From Nitrospiraceae bacterium (GTDB taxonomy: Bacteria; Nitrospirota; Thermodesulfovibrionia; Thermodesulfovibrionales; UBA1546): DNA of 17,845 bases. Within the stretch, counting starts at the first letter, position 1. The number at the start of each line of letters is the position of its first letter. Below, one piece after another: positions 1 through 7,736 of the stretch. Under the pieces are notes generated by a model that saw only the letters and a program-made list of their open reading frames with translations, did not search any database and was not told where the DNA came from. Location of the stretch: assembly GCA_003535475.1 (NCBI GenBank), contig DOHC01000125.1:1-17845 (forward strand). The letters run 5' to 3'. The position numbers and the translations under genes were made by a program.

Positions 1-923
1 ATCTCTTCAAGAGTTGCGCTGTTAAATTCTGTGAATCCGTTCGGCATCTCTGTCTTGTCCCAATCTACAAGCTGCTTTTTATGCTTATTCTTGGGGTCAA
101 AAGAAAGAAGTGTAGATTTCACAGCCTTTATAATAAGCGAATCCACATATTTGCTGTAACATATAAGGCTGCTCGGATAAGGTTTTGAAACAGCGATAAC
201 CTTGATCTTCCCTTCTTTAACAAGCCTCTTTGCAAGATTATCCTGAATGCCTCCCGCATCGTATTCGCCGTTCAAGACTGCCCTCGCAGTATTGGTATGA
301 GAGCCTGTAAATGAATATCCTTTCAGGTTTGCCGGTGTAATCCCTGCATCCTCCAGCATCTTTCTGGGAATTATATGCCCTTGGGTAGAACGCCTGTCCC
401 CAAAGGCAAAGGTCTTGCCTTTTAAATCTTTTAAATTTTTTATAGGGCTGTCTGTCTTTGTGAATATAACAGCGCGATATTCAGGTTTGCCCTCTGAATT
501 GAGCCCCATCACAAGACAGCCTGCGCCGTATTTTTCCTTTGCCAGAACACAATTAACAGGGCCAAGCGCAGCAAAGTGAGTAATGCCGTTTCCAAGGTTT
601 TCCACTGTATCTTCATATTTTTCAGTGAATCTGATGGAAAATCTGTTGCCTGAGTTTTGCTCAAGGTATTTTAAAAATGGGAGATAAATCCTCACATCTT
701 CTTTTGGGCCTAACCTTAAATCAAAACCGAATTTAAGCGCCCCTGCATCTAACTGTAAATTTTCAGCGCCATTGTCTCGCTCAGCAGTTTTGATTCTTCC
801 TTCAAGGCTTACCTTTTTAGGCACCTCGCCTTTTTTACAGCTTGACGCAAAAAGCGGCGTAATGATAATAATTAATAAAGACAAAAGAATGGCTCTTGCA
901 GTAAATCTATGTTTCCGGAGCAT
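1..923 (-). CDS. PhnD-like substrate-binding lipoprotein (3' end outside the window)
   Basis: Probable periplasmic or membrane-anchored binding protein of the phosphate/phosphonate (PhnD/SsuA/transferrin-like) type, the ligand-capturing part of an ABC uptake system. About 307 residues are visible and the frame is open to the left edge. The N terminus has a basic start (MLRKHRF), a hydrophobic stretch at residues 11-25 and a lipobox-like LFASSC with Cys29 as likely lipidation site. The mature part has family features: [13 protein letters not shown] near residue 70, [36 protein letters not shown] (the ligand-site loop after the hinge), and [21 protein letters not shown] 923 is chosen because the signal peptide begins there. 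ATG 941 is in frame and possible, and the frame stays open to about 1007. No permease or ATPase gene is visible here, so the ligand (phosphonate, phosphite, phosphate or other) is unknown. It is divergent from queC. Confidence 0.85.
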   Translation of the reverse strand, partial: MLRKHRFTARAILLSLLIIIITPLFASSCKKGEVPKKVSLEGRIKTAERDNGAENLQLDAGALKFGFDLRLGPKEDVRIYLPFLKYLEQNSGNRFSIRFTEKYEDTVENLGNGITHFAALGPVNCVLAKEKYGAGCLVMGLNSEGKPEYRAVIFTKTDSPIKNLKDLKGKTFAFGDRRSTQGHIIPRKMLEDAGITPANLKGYSFTGSHTNTARAVLNGEYDAGGIQDNLAKRLVKEGKIKVIAVSKPYPSSLICYSKYVDSLIIKAVKSTLLSFDPKNKHKKQLVDWDKTEMPNGFTEFNSATLEE

Positions 924-999
924 AATTAAAAATACCACCATCGCCTTTTTTAATGCAAGGATTGTTCCGAGGGCTATCTGGAAAAACAAGGTGTCAGAA

Positions 1000-1842
1000 A
1001 TGTTACACTACCACATGAATTTCAGCATTAAAAAAGCGGTTGTCCTTCTCAGCGGCGGGATAGATTCCTCCACAACAGCAGCAATAGCAAAAGACGAGGG
1101 GTATGAAGTTTATGCCATGAGTTTTGATTACAACCAGAGACATAGGGTGGAGCTTGAGGCGGCAAAAAAAGTTGCCTTATCATTAAAAGTAAAAAAACAT
1201 CTCGTAATAAAATTTGATTTAAGAGCAATCGGAGGCTCAGCTTTGACATCAGAGATGGAAGTCCCAAAAAAGAGTCAAGAGTCAAGAGTCAAGAGTCAAG
1301 ATAAAGAATCTAAACTCTTAACTCCTAACTCTGAACTCTCATCTATCCCCGTCACCTATGTCCCTGCACGCAACACAATCTTCCTCTCATTCGCGCTTGG
1401 ATGGGCAGAGGCGCTTAAGGCTGAAAATATCTTTATTGGCGCAAACGCAGTAGATTACAGCGGCTATCCTGACTGCCGTCCCGAATATCTAAAGGCGTTT
1501 GAAAAAATGGCAAACCTTGCAACAAAGGCATCGGTTGAAGGAAAAATTAGATTCTCCATTAAAGCCCCGCTTCTTTATCTGACGAAGGCAGAGATAATTA
1601 AAAGGGGGACAGAATTAGGGCTGGATTATTCCCTGACATGGAGCTGTTACGACCCGCAGCCTGCTGCCGCAGGAGTTCAAAGTTCATCCGCCGCGGCGGA
1701 CAAAGTTCAAAGTAAAGATAAAAACGATAACCTCTTAACTCTAAACTCTAAACTCATAACTTCTTTTGTCCCCTGCGGCAGATGCGACAGCTGCATCTTC
1801 AGGGCAAAGGGATTCAGAGAGGCAGGGATAAAAGATATATGA
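1000..1842 (+). CDS. queC: 7-cyano-7-deazaguanine synthase QueC, with two in-frame insertions
   Basis: QueC converts 7-carboxy-7-deazaguanine, ammonia and ATP to preQ0 in the cytoplasm, on the route to queuosine in tRNA. The PP-loop SGGIDSS is at residues 18-24, the substrate-side motif [11 protein letters not shown] follows, and the zinc site is Cys216, Cys259, Cys262 and Cys265 (WSCYDP, then CGRCDSC). The protein is about 280 residues, against roughly 220-235 for the family. The excess lies in two low-complexity stretches encoded by heptad hairpins at 1271-1339 and about 1672-1760. They fall in loops before VTYVPARN and between the first zinc Cys and the other three. ATG 1000 is chosen because AAGGTG sits 6-7 nt upstream; ATG 1015 also fits the family start. 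A longer frame back to 772 is rejected because it overlaps the lipoprotein gene. The stop overlaps the phosphorylase start (ATGA). Confidence 0.95.
   Translation: MLHYHMNFSIKKAVVLLSGGIDSSTTAAIAKDEGYEVYAMSFDYNQRHRVELEAAKKVALSLKVKKHLVIKFDLRAIGGSALTSEMEVPKKSQESRVKSQDKESKLLTPNSELSSIPVTYVPARNTIFLSFALGWAEALKAENIFIGANAVDYSGYPDCRPEYLKAFEKMANLATKASVEGKIRFSIKAPLLYLTKAEIIKRGTELGLDYSLTWSCYDPQPAAAGVQSSSAAADKVQSKDKNDNLLTLNSKLITSFVPCGRCDSCIFRAKGFREAGIKDI
1271..1339 (+). repeat. Heptad-repeat hairpin element, copy 1, inside queC
   Basis: Four perfect tandem AGAGTCA heptamers (1271-1298) are followed by a 13-nt spacer and four heptamers of the complementary type (AAACTCT, TAACTCC, TAACTCT, GAACTCT; 1312-1339). 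The arms are both 28 nt and pair at 21 of 28 positions, so the RNA can form a long imperfect hairpin. The element is 69 nt, a multiple of three, and is translated as a Lys/Ser/Gln-rich then Leu/Asn/Ser-rich loop in QueC. Confidence 0.85.
1672..1760 (+). repeat. Heptad-repeat hairpin element, copy 2, inside queC, with nested GC palindrome
   Basis: The left arm has GGAGTTC and AAAGTTC (1672-1685), then the perfect 14-bp palindrome TCCGCCGCGGCGGA (1687-1700), then AAAGTTC and AAAGTAA (1702-1715). The right arm has TAACTCT, AAACTCT and AAACTCA (1736-1756). The outer edges are approximate. Translation is uninterrupted and adds about 34 residues between zinc ligands Cys216 and Cys259 of QueC. Confidence 0.75.
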
Positions 1843-3572
1843 ACCAGTTTTTACCCCAGTTGCAGGAATTCACAAAAGACCCGAAGATCGCCTATTTCTC
1901 AATGGAGATAGGGATTATCAATAACATCCCATCTTACAGCGGCGGCCTTGGGGTGCTCGCAGGAGATACGATTAAGTCTGGAGCTGACCTTAAACTACCG
2001 ATGGCTGCTGTAACCCTTCTCAGCAAAAAAGGATATTTCACACAGGAGATAGACGAAAGGGGAAGGCAGATGGAGATGCCGACACTATGGGAGCCGTCAA
2101 AACACATGGCCCTTCTTCCGGCAAAGGTATATGTGCAGATAGAGGGAAGAGATGTTGCAGTACAGTCGTGGCTTTACATTGTGAAAAGTCTGACAGGCGG
2201 AAGCATCCCTGTGTTTTTTCTTGATACTGATATTGCAGAGAACTCTCAGGATGACAGAGAGATTACCTCCTACCTCTACGGAGGCGACCATGTATACAGG
2301 CTCAAACAGGAAATCGTCCTCGGCATAGCCGGTGTAAGGATGCTCTATGAACTCGGATTTGAGATAAAAAAATACCACATGAATGAAGGCCATGCCAGTT
2401 TTCTTACGCTGGAATTGCTGCTCAGATATAAACGGCCGATAGAAGACGTATGGGATGAGCGGCTTGTGTGGGATGTTGACAGAGTAAAAAATATCTGCGT
2501 GTTCACAACCCATACTCCTGTTGAGGCCGGCCATGACAAATTCTCGTACGACCTGATCCTGCGGGTAATGGGAGAATTAATACCTTTAAATGTACTGAAG
2601 GAACTCGGCGGTAAGAACAATCTAAATATGACTATGCTTGCTTTACACCTGAGCGAGTTTGTCAACGGTGTTGCCAAAAAGCACAGAGATGTTTCAAAAA
2701 ACATGTTCCCGGGTTATGAGATATCTGCAATAACAAACGGTGTGCACAGCTATACATGGACCTGTGACAGCTTTAAAAAGCTTTATGATCAATATCTGCC
2801 CGGATGGGCAAACGAACCTGAACTTTTTGTGAGAGTAGGCCGAATCCCCGAAGAAGAATTATGGACAGCTCATATTGAAGCAAAAAAGGTTCTCATTGAT
2901 TTTGTAAATTCAGAAACTAAGTCAGGCATGGATTATGACACCCTTACAATAGGATTTGCGCGCAGGGCAACCGCATACAAACGCGCCGACCTTATTTTCA
3001 GCGACATTGACAGATTTGAAAGGATTGCCTCTGGGAAGATACAGCTTATTTATTCAGGCAAGGCGCATCCGAAAGACGACCATGGCAAATGGCTGATAGA
3101 AAAAATCTATGCTATAAAAGAAAAGTTAAAAGAAAAGATTAAAATAGCCTACCTGAAGAATTATGATATGGAGAAAGCCCTTAAGCTCGTCTCCGGTGTT
3201 GATATATGGCTTAACACGCCTCTCAGGCCGCATGAGGCATCAGGCACAAGCGGCATGAAGGCAGCGCATAACGGCGTAATAAACTTCAGCGTGCTTGACG
3301 GCTGGTGGATAGAGGGCCATATTGAAGGTTTTACAGGGTGGGCTATTGGCCAAAGCCCTACGGAGACAACGGTTGCAAACGATGTTGACGCAATGGATAA
3401 AAGAGACGCTGATGATTTATACAACAAGCTTGAGGCCATTATAATCCCAATGTATTACAATGACAGGCACACATGGATAAGAATGATGCAGAATGCCATA
3501 GGCAAAAATGCCTACTACTTCAACAGCCACAGGATGATGAGAAGATACGTAACGGAGGCGTATATAAGATAG
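1839..3572 (+). CDS. glgP: Alpha-glucan phosphorylase, short GT35 type
   Basis: This cytoplasmic PLP enzyme releases glucose 1-phosphate from glycogen, starch or maltodextrin by phosphorolysis. It has 577 residues, the short form of the family (the classical muscle or E. coli type is over 800). Visible motifs, N to [50 protein letters not shown], the phosphate-site region [15 protein letters not shown], and the PLP-lysine region [15 protein letters not shown] with Lys474 as the likely Schiff-base lysine. ATG 1839 is chosen over upstream starts because homologues begin near this point and it overlaps the queC stop as ATGA, implying translational coupling. The linkage to queC looks positional, not functional. 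A GH57 branching enzyme gene at 9954-11561 is the likely pathway partner. Its 3' end faces the FKBP gene with only 10 nt between stop codons. Confidence 0.93.
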   Translation: MNQFLPQLQEFTKDPKIAYFSMEIGIINNIPSYSGGLGVLAGDTIKSGADLKLPMAAVTLLSKKGYFTQEIDERGRQMEMPTLWEPSKHMALLPAKVYVQIEGRDVAVQSWLYIVKSLTGGSIPVFFLDTDIAENSQDDREITSYLYGGDHVYRLKQEIVLGIAGVRMLYELGFEIKKYHMNEGHASFLTLELLLRYKRPIEDVWDERLVWDVDRVKNICVFTTHTPVEAGHDKFSYDLILRVMGELIPLNVLKELGGKNNLNMTMLALHLSEFVNGVAKKHRDVSKNMFPGYEISAITNGVHSYTWTCDSFKKLYDQYLPGWANEPELFVRVGRIPEEELWTAHIEAKKVLIDFVNSETKSGMDYDTLTIGFARRATAYKRADLIFSDIDRFERIASGKIQLIYSGKAHPKDDHGKWLIEKIYAIKEKLKEKIKIAYLKNYDMEKALKLVSGVDIWLNTPLRPHEASGTSGMKAAHNGVINFSVLDGWWIEGHIEGFTGWAIGQSPTETTVANDVDAMDKRDADDLYNKLEAIIIPMYYNDRHTWIRMMQNAIGKNAYYFNSHRMMRRYVTEAYIR

Positions 3573-3582
3573 ACAATACTAC

Positions 3583-4011
3583 CTACGAAATCTCCACAAG
3601 CTTGATATCAAATATCAGATTCTTTCCTGCCAATGGATGGTTGCAGTCCATAATGAGTGCCTTTTCTGTTTTGCCGGTAACTTTAACTGTCACAGGCATA
3701 CCATCAGCCCTGTACATCTGAAGCTGCTGTCCTATCTCAGGATCAAAGTTTTCAGGCGCCCTGTCTCTGCCAAATTCAAAAACCTTTTCTTCCGTGTAAA
3801 TGCCGTATCCTTCTTCAGTGGGGATTCTGATTGTCTTTTCATCCCCGGCTTCCATTCCTATAACGCCGTCTTCGAGCCCCTTCAAAAAATCTCCGCCGCC
3901 TACCTTGAATTCCAGGGGAGAGCCGCCCTCAGAAGAATCAAAAACTGACCCGTCTTCAAGTTTGCCTGTGTAATGGATGCTTATTGTGTCTCCTTCTTTT
4001 ACCTTTGCCAT
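3583..4011 (-). CDS. SlyD-like FKBP-type peptidyl-prolyl isomerase
   Basis: A 142-residue prolyl isomerase and chaperone, probably cytoplasmic because there is no signal peptide. The FKBP half starts with GDTISIHYTGKLEDGSVFDSS and continues through GGGDFLKGLEDGVIGMEAGD and IPTEEGYG. An insert-in-flap segment follows at residues 72-118. The end has the SlyD signature DCNHPLAGKNLIFDIKLV. Unlike E. coli SlyD there is no His/Cys-rich metal-binding tail. The start is well supported by AAAGGAG 5-6 nt upstream of the ATG. It lies 10 nt downstream of the rubrerythrin gene and is probably co-transcribed with it and ogt. Confidence 0.93.
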   Translation of the reverse strand: MAKVKEGDTISIHYTGKLEDGSVFDSSEGGSPLEFKVGGGDFLKGLEDGVIGMEAGDEKTIRIPTEEGYGIYTEEKVFEFGRDRAPENFDPEIGQQLQMYRADGMPVTVKVTGKTEKALIMDCNHPLAGKNLIFDIKLVEIS

Positions 4012-4021
4012 TTTTTCTCCT

Positions 4022-4549
4022 TTATTTTAAAAGCCTCTCTTCCAATGCGATATGATCTGCCTCTATTTCTGAGAGAGCTGTAAATACTTTTTTAACTCTC
4101 GGCTCTGCTGCCTCTTCAGCTGCCTTTCTATAAAAAGCCGTTGCTGCCTTTTCCCTTTCATGCGCTGCCTTAAGATTCTCAATATCATCATCTGTTGCGA
4201 CCTCTTTGCCTTTCTCTGGCTGCGGCAGTTCACATTTCAGAATCTTTTTAAGCATTGCCGCATGTTCAGCCTCAATCTTGGAGAGATATTTAAAAATGCC
4301 CTGAAGCGCTCTATCCTTAGTCCTTGACATAGCATCACGGTAAAAAGGGGCATTGTTGACCTCAAGCTGGAGCGCCTTTTCAAGATTCCTCTTTGAGATT
4401 TCCGAAAGCGCATTAATGCTGAGGTTCTCATCAACCCATTCAGCCGCATCCACAAGATATTTATCCTTTGTGCCGCAGAACGGACAGTTCGAAGGCTTCT
4501 CCTTCCCCATATAAACATCCCCGCATATAAGACATCTGTAAAAGTTCAT
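4022..4549 (-). CDS. Rubrerythrin-type protein with N-terminal rubredoxin-like knuckle
   Basis: Rubrerythrins are cytoplasmic non-haem diiron proteins that reduce hydrogen peroxide in anaerobes. In this 175-residue protein the metal knuckle comes first: Cys6-x2-Cys9 and Cys22-x2-Cys25 (CLICG, CPFCG). A ferritin-like four-helix domain follows at about residues 45-175, with repeated ligand-type motifs: LEVNNAPFYRDA, KIEAEHAAML, AHEREKAATAFYRKAAEE and EIEADHIALEE. This is the reverse of classical rubrerythrin, whose rubredoxin domain is C-terminal. The start has a strong GAGGAGG Shine-Dalgarno. It sits between ogt (32 nt upstream) and the FKBP gene, suggesting an oxidative or alkylation stress operon. 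The peroxidase role is inferred from the family. Confidence 0.9.
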   Translation of the reverse strand: MNFYRCLICGDVYMGKEKPSNCPFCGTKDKYLVDAAEWVDENLSINALSEISKRNLEKALQLEVNNAPFYRDAMSRTKDRALQGIFKYLSKIEAEHAAMLKKILKCELPQPEKGKEVATDDDIENLKAAHEREKAATAFYRKAAEEAAEPRVKKVFTALSEIEADHIALEERLLK

Positions 4550-4581
4550 TTTTTATCCTCCTCTACGAGCCATCGGCCTTA

Positions 4582-5070
4582 TTATTTCTTTGACAGTGTG
4601 TTATAGTATTCAATCTCAAGCAGCCTTCTTTTTATATCAACGCCTGATGAATAGCCTCCGATTGAGCCGTCAGACTCAATTATCCTGTGACATGGCAAAA
4701 CTATCGGAATTGGGTTTCTGCCAAGCGCCTGTCCTACCGCCCTGCTTGCCTTCGGACTCCCTATTTTTTCAGCAAGCCACTTATAAGTGCGCGTCTCTCC
4801 GTATGGTATTTCTTTTAACGTGAGCCAGACCTTTTTCTCAAAATCCGTGCCTTCCAAAAATACAGTACCCTGCTTAAAATCTTCACTCTTCCCTTCAAAG
4901 TAATTTTTCAGTTCTTTCTTAAATGATTCCGGCGCCTCTCCTCTTCTGTAATCCGGCTTTTCAAAAGATACCCCTGCAAGATTTTTCCCTGAAAATAAAA
5001 GGAACAGCCTTCCAACAGTACTTTCAAAAACATCAAAGAAAAGTTCACTGCCTGATTTCTTTATCTTCAT
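4582..5070 (-). CDS. ogt: Methylated-DNA-protein-cysteine methyltransferase
   Basis: A suicide DNA-repair protein that takes the alkyl group from O6-alkylguanine onto its own cysteine. It has 162 residues, a usual length for Ogt/MGMT without an Ada regulatory domain. The N-terminal ribonuclease-like fold covers about residues 1-80. The DNA-binding and catalytic domain shows TDFEKKVWLTLKEIPYGET, the helix-turn-helix region SRAVGQALGRNP with its arginine finger, and the active site PIVLPCHRII with the acceptor Cys in PCHR, ending SIGGYSSG. No clear Shine-Dalgarno precedes the start. The 12 nt upstream lead straight into the 133-bp inverted-repeat element, so its transcription may be affected by that structure. 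Confidence 0.95.
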   Translation of the reverse strand: MKIKKSGSELFFDVFESTVGRLFLLFSGKNLAGVSFEKPDYRRGEAPESFKKELKNYFEGKSEDFKQGTVFLEGTDFEKKVWLTLKEIPYGETRTYKWLAEKIGSPKASRAVGQALGRNPIPIVLPCHRIIESDGSIGGYSSGVDIKRRLLEIEYYNTLSKK

Positions 5071-5081
5071 AGACTAAAGTG

Positions 5082-5214
5082 GGATATGCAGGACATGGTG
5101 TTTGAGCGGATTTTTTTGCCGATCTTCCATAAAAATTAAGTTTAAAGAGGCAAAAACCTCGCAGGTCGCCTGAGGCGACCGAGAATGAGCGAAAGCACTA
5201 TGTCCTGCATATCC
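5082..5214. repeat. 133-bp element with 15-bp perfect terminal inverted repeats
   Basis: GGATATGCAGGACAT (5082-5096) is repeated exactly, inverted, at 5200-5214. The similarity continues imperfectly inward to about 31 bp per side (about 25 of 31 matching). Inside are the small hairpin GAGG-CAAAAA-CCTC (5147-5160) and the perfect stem GGTCGCC-TGA-GGCGACC (5164-5180). It fills nearly the whole gap between the secreted HAD-like gene and ogt. No target duplication is obvious. It may be a MITE-like element or a long structured attenuator. Confidence 0.75.
5164..5180 (-). terminator. Perfect 7-bp GC hairpin, possible attenuator
   Basis: GGTCGCC and GGCGACC form a perfect stem with a 3-nt loop. On the minus strand a second hairpin and a short T-rich stretch (GAGGTTTTTGCCTC) follow. 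It could end or attenuate the DUF47-PiT transcript before ogt. There is no classical uninterrupted T-tract right after the stem, so this is tentative. Confidence 0.35.
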
Positions 5215-5234
5215 ATTTATCACCCGGATTTCCC

Positions 5235-5951
5235 TTATTTTATCACAAGACGCATCTTCTTCCCTATCTCCTCCCAGTCTCTAACCTCCTCCGCTCCTTC
5301 AACCTCACCAAAACTGAATGCTTTCGGTTTAAATTCTTTTGCTGATTCTATAACTGTTTTACCGCCTATTACAAACTTAATCTTCAACCCTTTTTTATCC
5401 GCTTCCTCAAACACATTCCCCTCTCTCCATGGAAGCAGAGGCGCATCGATGAATTCATTTTCCTTCAGTAATTTCTTTAATGCCTTGATATCAAGAATCC
5501 CTGCCTGAAGATAAACAACAGGAAATCTTTTTGCTATTGCCTTAATTACTTTCTGGCTGTCTTTCTTAGGGTTGCCTGACATGGGCTGAAACATGTTTCC
5601 CTCAATATCAATGAAAGCAATCTCTGCGCCTTTTTTAAGAGAGAGGAGGAAGCCGCTGTCTTTATCCTTGCCTGATACTGCAGATATTCTATACAGTCCT
5701 GTTTTTTCCGCTCTGAATTCCTTGAAAGCAGCGCCGTCACCGCCTGAAAGCGACCTGCCTATGGATTTTCCTTCAACAGAAAATTCAACCATCTGCCCGC
5801 CTTTGCTGAAGACCTTTCCTTTTGTCACAGCCTTTAGCATCACTGGCTCGCCTTTAAGCGAAATCTCATCAAAGAATATAACCTCGGCGCCTGCTGTTGA
5901 AGATGAAAACAGGATGGCAATTAATACAAATGCTGCACGCGGAATTTTCAT
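5235..5951 (-). CDS. Exported protein with degenerate HAD/LNS2-like domain
   Basis: A 238-residue protein with a signal peptide (MKIPRAAFVLIAILFSSSTAGA, cleavage near residue 22). Residues 23-105 look like a beta-sandwich domain ending in RAEKTGLYRISAVSG. The C-terminal part has the layout of a HAD-superfamily LNS2-like domain: IAFIDIEGNMF where motif I (DxDGT) would be, GNPKKDSQKVIKAIAKRFP, then VVYLQAG where motif II (usually YLTAR or YLSAR) would be, and FVIGGKTVIESAKEFKP. The second Asp and the Thr of motif I and the motif II Thr/Ser are replaced (DIEGN, LQA), so phosphatase activity is doubtful. Its ATG shares one base with the PiT stop (TAATG), so it is translationally coupled to the transporter. 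The fold assignment is from memory and needs a profile search. Confidence 0.7.
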   Translation of the reverse strand: MKIPRAAFVLIAILFSSSTAGAEVIFFDEISLKGEPVMLKAVTKGKVFSKGGQMVEFSVEGKSIGRSLSGGDGAAFKEFRAEKTGLYRISAVSGKDKDSGFLLSLKKGAEIAFIDIEGNMFQPMSGNPKKDSQKVIKAIAKRFPVVYLQAGILDIKALKKLLKENEFIDAPLLPWREGNVFEEADKKGLKIKFVIGGKTVIESAKEFKPKAFSFGEVEGAEEVRDWEEIGKKMRLVIK

Positions 5952-6943
5952 TAAACCAACAGATGAATTGCTTTACAGATAGCCCATGCAAGAACACCGC
6001 ACACAGGCAGTGTAAGCAGCCATGCCATTATTATATTCCCGCCTACGCCCCATCTTACTGCCGACAACCTCTTGGATGCGCCAACGCCCATTATTGTTGA
6101 GGATATGATATGCGTGGTTGAGAGCGGAAGTCCTATCCTTGATGCAATCTCTATAATGGTAGCAGCGGATGCCTCTGCCGCAAAACCGTTAATCGGCCTC
6201 ATGTGGACAAGACGCACGCCAAGGGTCTTTATGATTCTCCATCCGCCTGCCGCTGTGCCCAACGCCATCGAAACAGCGCACAGGGCAATTACCCAAAACG
6301 GAACATGGAAATCAGAGAGTCCGTAATAACTGATCAGAGCCATTGTTATAATGCCCATGGTTTTCTGGGCATCGTTGCTGCCATGGCTGAAAGCCATGTA
6401 TGCTGCTGAAACAATCTGGAGCCTGTTGAAGAGTCTTGTAACTAATGACGGTGCAGAGCGTTTAAATACCCATATAAGAAATAACATAAGCAGGAAACCT
6501 AATGCGAGCCCGACAAGAGGAGAAAAAACCAGACCGAGAAGAATCTTATAAACTCCTTTTTGGATAATAACTTCTGTTCCCGCGGTCGCTATCGCAGCGC
6601 CTACCAGACTTGAAAGAATTGCATGGCTTGAAGATGTTGGCAGGCCAAAATACCATGTTATTATGTCCCATATTGTAGCTGCCAGAAGCGCAGATATAAC
6701 TGTCACCTGTGTGATGCTTGCAGTCTCTACCAGTCCCGATCCTACTGTTTTGGCAACAGCAGTTCCTGACAGCGCCCCAACCATGTTTAATACCGCTGCC
6801 ATGGCAACGGCAACTTTAGGGGAAAGAACTCTCGTTGATACTGATGTGGCTATCGCATTCGCCGTGTCGTGGAAACCATTTATAAAATCAAAGACTGCCG
6901 CAAGGACTATTACACATATGAGAAGAAAAAACGTATCATGCAT
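5951..6943 (-). CDS. pit: PiT-family inorganic phosphate transporter
   Basis: An inner-membrane low-affinity phosphate transporter, probably driven by protons or sodium. It has 330 residues, the compact bacterial/archaeal form, with about ten hydrophobic segments. Both inverted-repeat signatures are present: DFINGFHDTANAIATSVSTR near the N terminus and AFSHGSNDAQKTMGIITMAL around residues 182-202. PTSSSHAILSSLVGAA and GLPLSTTHIISSTIMGVG are the matching repeat segments of the two halves. Its start overlaps the end of the DUF47 gene by 8 nt, and its stop overlaps the next start by 1 nt, so the three genes form one coupled operon. Confidence 0.96.
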   Translation of the reverse strand: MHDTFFLLICVIVLAAVFDFINGFHDTANAIATSVSTRVLSPKVAVAMAAVLNMVGALSGTAVAKTVGSGLVETASITQVTVISALLAATIWDIITWYFGLPTSSSHAILSSLVGAAIATAGTEVIIQKGVYKILLGLVFSPLVGLALGFLLMLFLIWVFKRSAPSLVTRLFNRLQIVSAAYMAFSHGSNDAQKTMGIITMALISYYGLSDFHVPFWVIALCAVSMALGTAAGGWRIIKTLGVRLVHMRPINGFAAEASAATIIEIASRIGLPLSTTHIISSTIMGVGASKRLSAVRWGVGGNIIMAWLLTLPVCGVLAWAICKAIHLLV

Positions 6944-7553
6944 ACTTCAGGACTATAGACTCAAGGACATTGGCAACATCCTCGCACTTGTCAGATGCAT
7001 CTTCGAGATGTTCGTATATTTCCTTCCACTTTATTATAAGGATAGGGTCTTTCACATCGTTAAACAGCGCTCCAAGCGCGTCCCTGAATCCTCTGTCTAC
7101 CCTGTTTTCCAGTCTGTTTATCTCTATGCACAACTCCTGCACATGGGAGTAATTTTTTTCTTTAAGTTTTCTTATTGCCTTATGTATGGCCTCAGCTGTT
7201 AAAAGAAGGTCTTTAGACATTGCGATAGCCTCTTTTGTTGCCTCAGTTAGTTTAAAAACAGCCAGCCTGTCAACAGAAGCCCATATCAGATCAAGAACAT
7301 CATCAAGGCTTGATGCAAGGGCATGTAAATCTTCTCTGTCTATGGGAGTAATAAAGGTTTTGTTGAGCTTTTTCATTATATCGTGGGCCAGCATATCGCC
7401 GTCCTGCTCAACTTCATATATCTCCTTTGCCCTCACATCGACATTGTCAAAATTTTCCATAAGGGAAACAAGGAGAGTGGCTGCCTTTGTGACATTTAAT
7501 GCAGCCCTGTCAAATATCTCGAAAAAGTCTATTTCTTTAGGAAAGAATTTCAT
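6936..7553 (-). CDS. DUF47 family PhoU-like protein
   Basis: A 205-residue, almost wholly helical cytoplasmic protein of the DUF47/PhoU-like family, which normally accompanies PiT transporters and is thought to control them. Visible features are FPKEIDFFEIFDRAALNV at the start, EIYEVEQDGDMLAHDIM, and TPIDREDLHALASSLDDVLD (the family core with metal-binding acidic and His residues). A second copy of the three-helix pattern includes EINRLENRVDRGFRDA and KWKEIYEHLEDASDKCEDVANV. It is the first gene of the DUF47-pit operon, with a likely sigma-70 promoter at 7574-7603. No convincing Shine-Dalgarno precedes the ATG. Confidence 0.93.
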   Translation of the reverse strand: MKFFPKEIDFFEIFDRAALNVTKAATLLVSLMENFDNVDVRAKEIYEVEQDGDMLAHDIMKKLNKTFITPIDREDLHALASSLDDVLDLIWASVDRLAVFKLTEATKEAIAMSKDLLLTAEAIHKAIRKLKEKNYSHVQELCIEINRLENRVDRGFRDALGALFNDVKDPILIIKWKEIYEHLEDASDKCEDVANVLESIVLKYA

Positions 7554-7573
7554 GTCTGTTTTTGTTATTTAAT

Positions 7574-7603
7574 AGCATATAAGAAACAAAAGCGTGATGT
7601 CAA
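7574..7603 (-). promoter_or_regulatory. Sigma-70 type promoter for the DUF47-pit operon
   Basis: On the minus strand a perfect -35 TTGACA (7603-7598) is followed after 18 nt by TATGCT (7579-7574), about 20 nt upstream of the DUF47 ATG. Nothing else recognisable was seen in the rest of the gap (7604-7695). Confidence 0.55.
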
Positions 7604-7695
7604 ACAAAACCTTTGCCTTACAATTTTTACGGATTAAAATCGCGTTGGACTGCAACAAAATTGAAAGCCTCACCTTTTGCTGAGACATTTCACAC

Positions 7696-7725
7696 TTGAC
7701 CAAAATGCTCCTTAAAATTTACAAT
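7696..7725 (+). promoter_or_regulatory. Sigma-70 type promoter for the tRNA gene
   Basis: TTGACC (7696-7701), an 18-nt spacer and TACAAT (7720-7725) lie just upstream of the tRNA, whose first base is 7737. The spacing predicts a start at about 7732, leaving a very short 5' leader. Confidence 0.6.
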
Positions 7726-7736
7726 TACTACTTGCA

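Noticed and set aside
772..999. N-terminal extension of QueC back to ATG 772
   Set aside because: It would overlap the start and signal peptide of the opposite-strand lipoprotein gene and is unlike QueC; AAGGTG before ATG 1000 and the PP-loop position favour the shorter protein.
924..1007. Longer N terminus of the lipoprotein
   Set aside because: The frame is open to about 1007 and encodes hydrophobic residues, but no good start with a Shine-Dalgarno is seen and the signal peptide from 923 is complete.
1271..1339. CRISPR-like array
   Set aside because: Repeats are 7 nt, contiguous and without spacers, and they face inverted partners; this is a hairpin element, not CRISPR. No cas genes are seen.
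5185..5508. Plus-strand frame across the inverted-repeat element and the HAD-like gene
   Set aside because: It is a low-quality Ser/Phe/Pro-rich shadow of the minus-strand coding sequence, with no Shine-Dalgarno.
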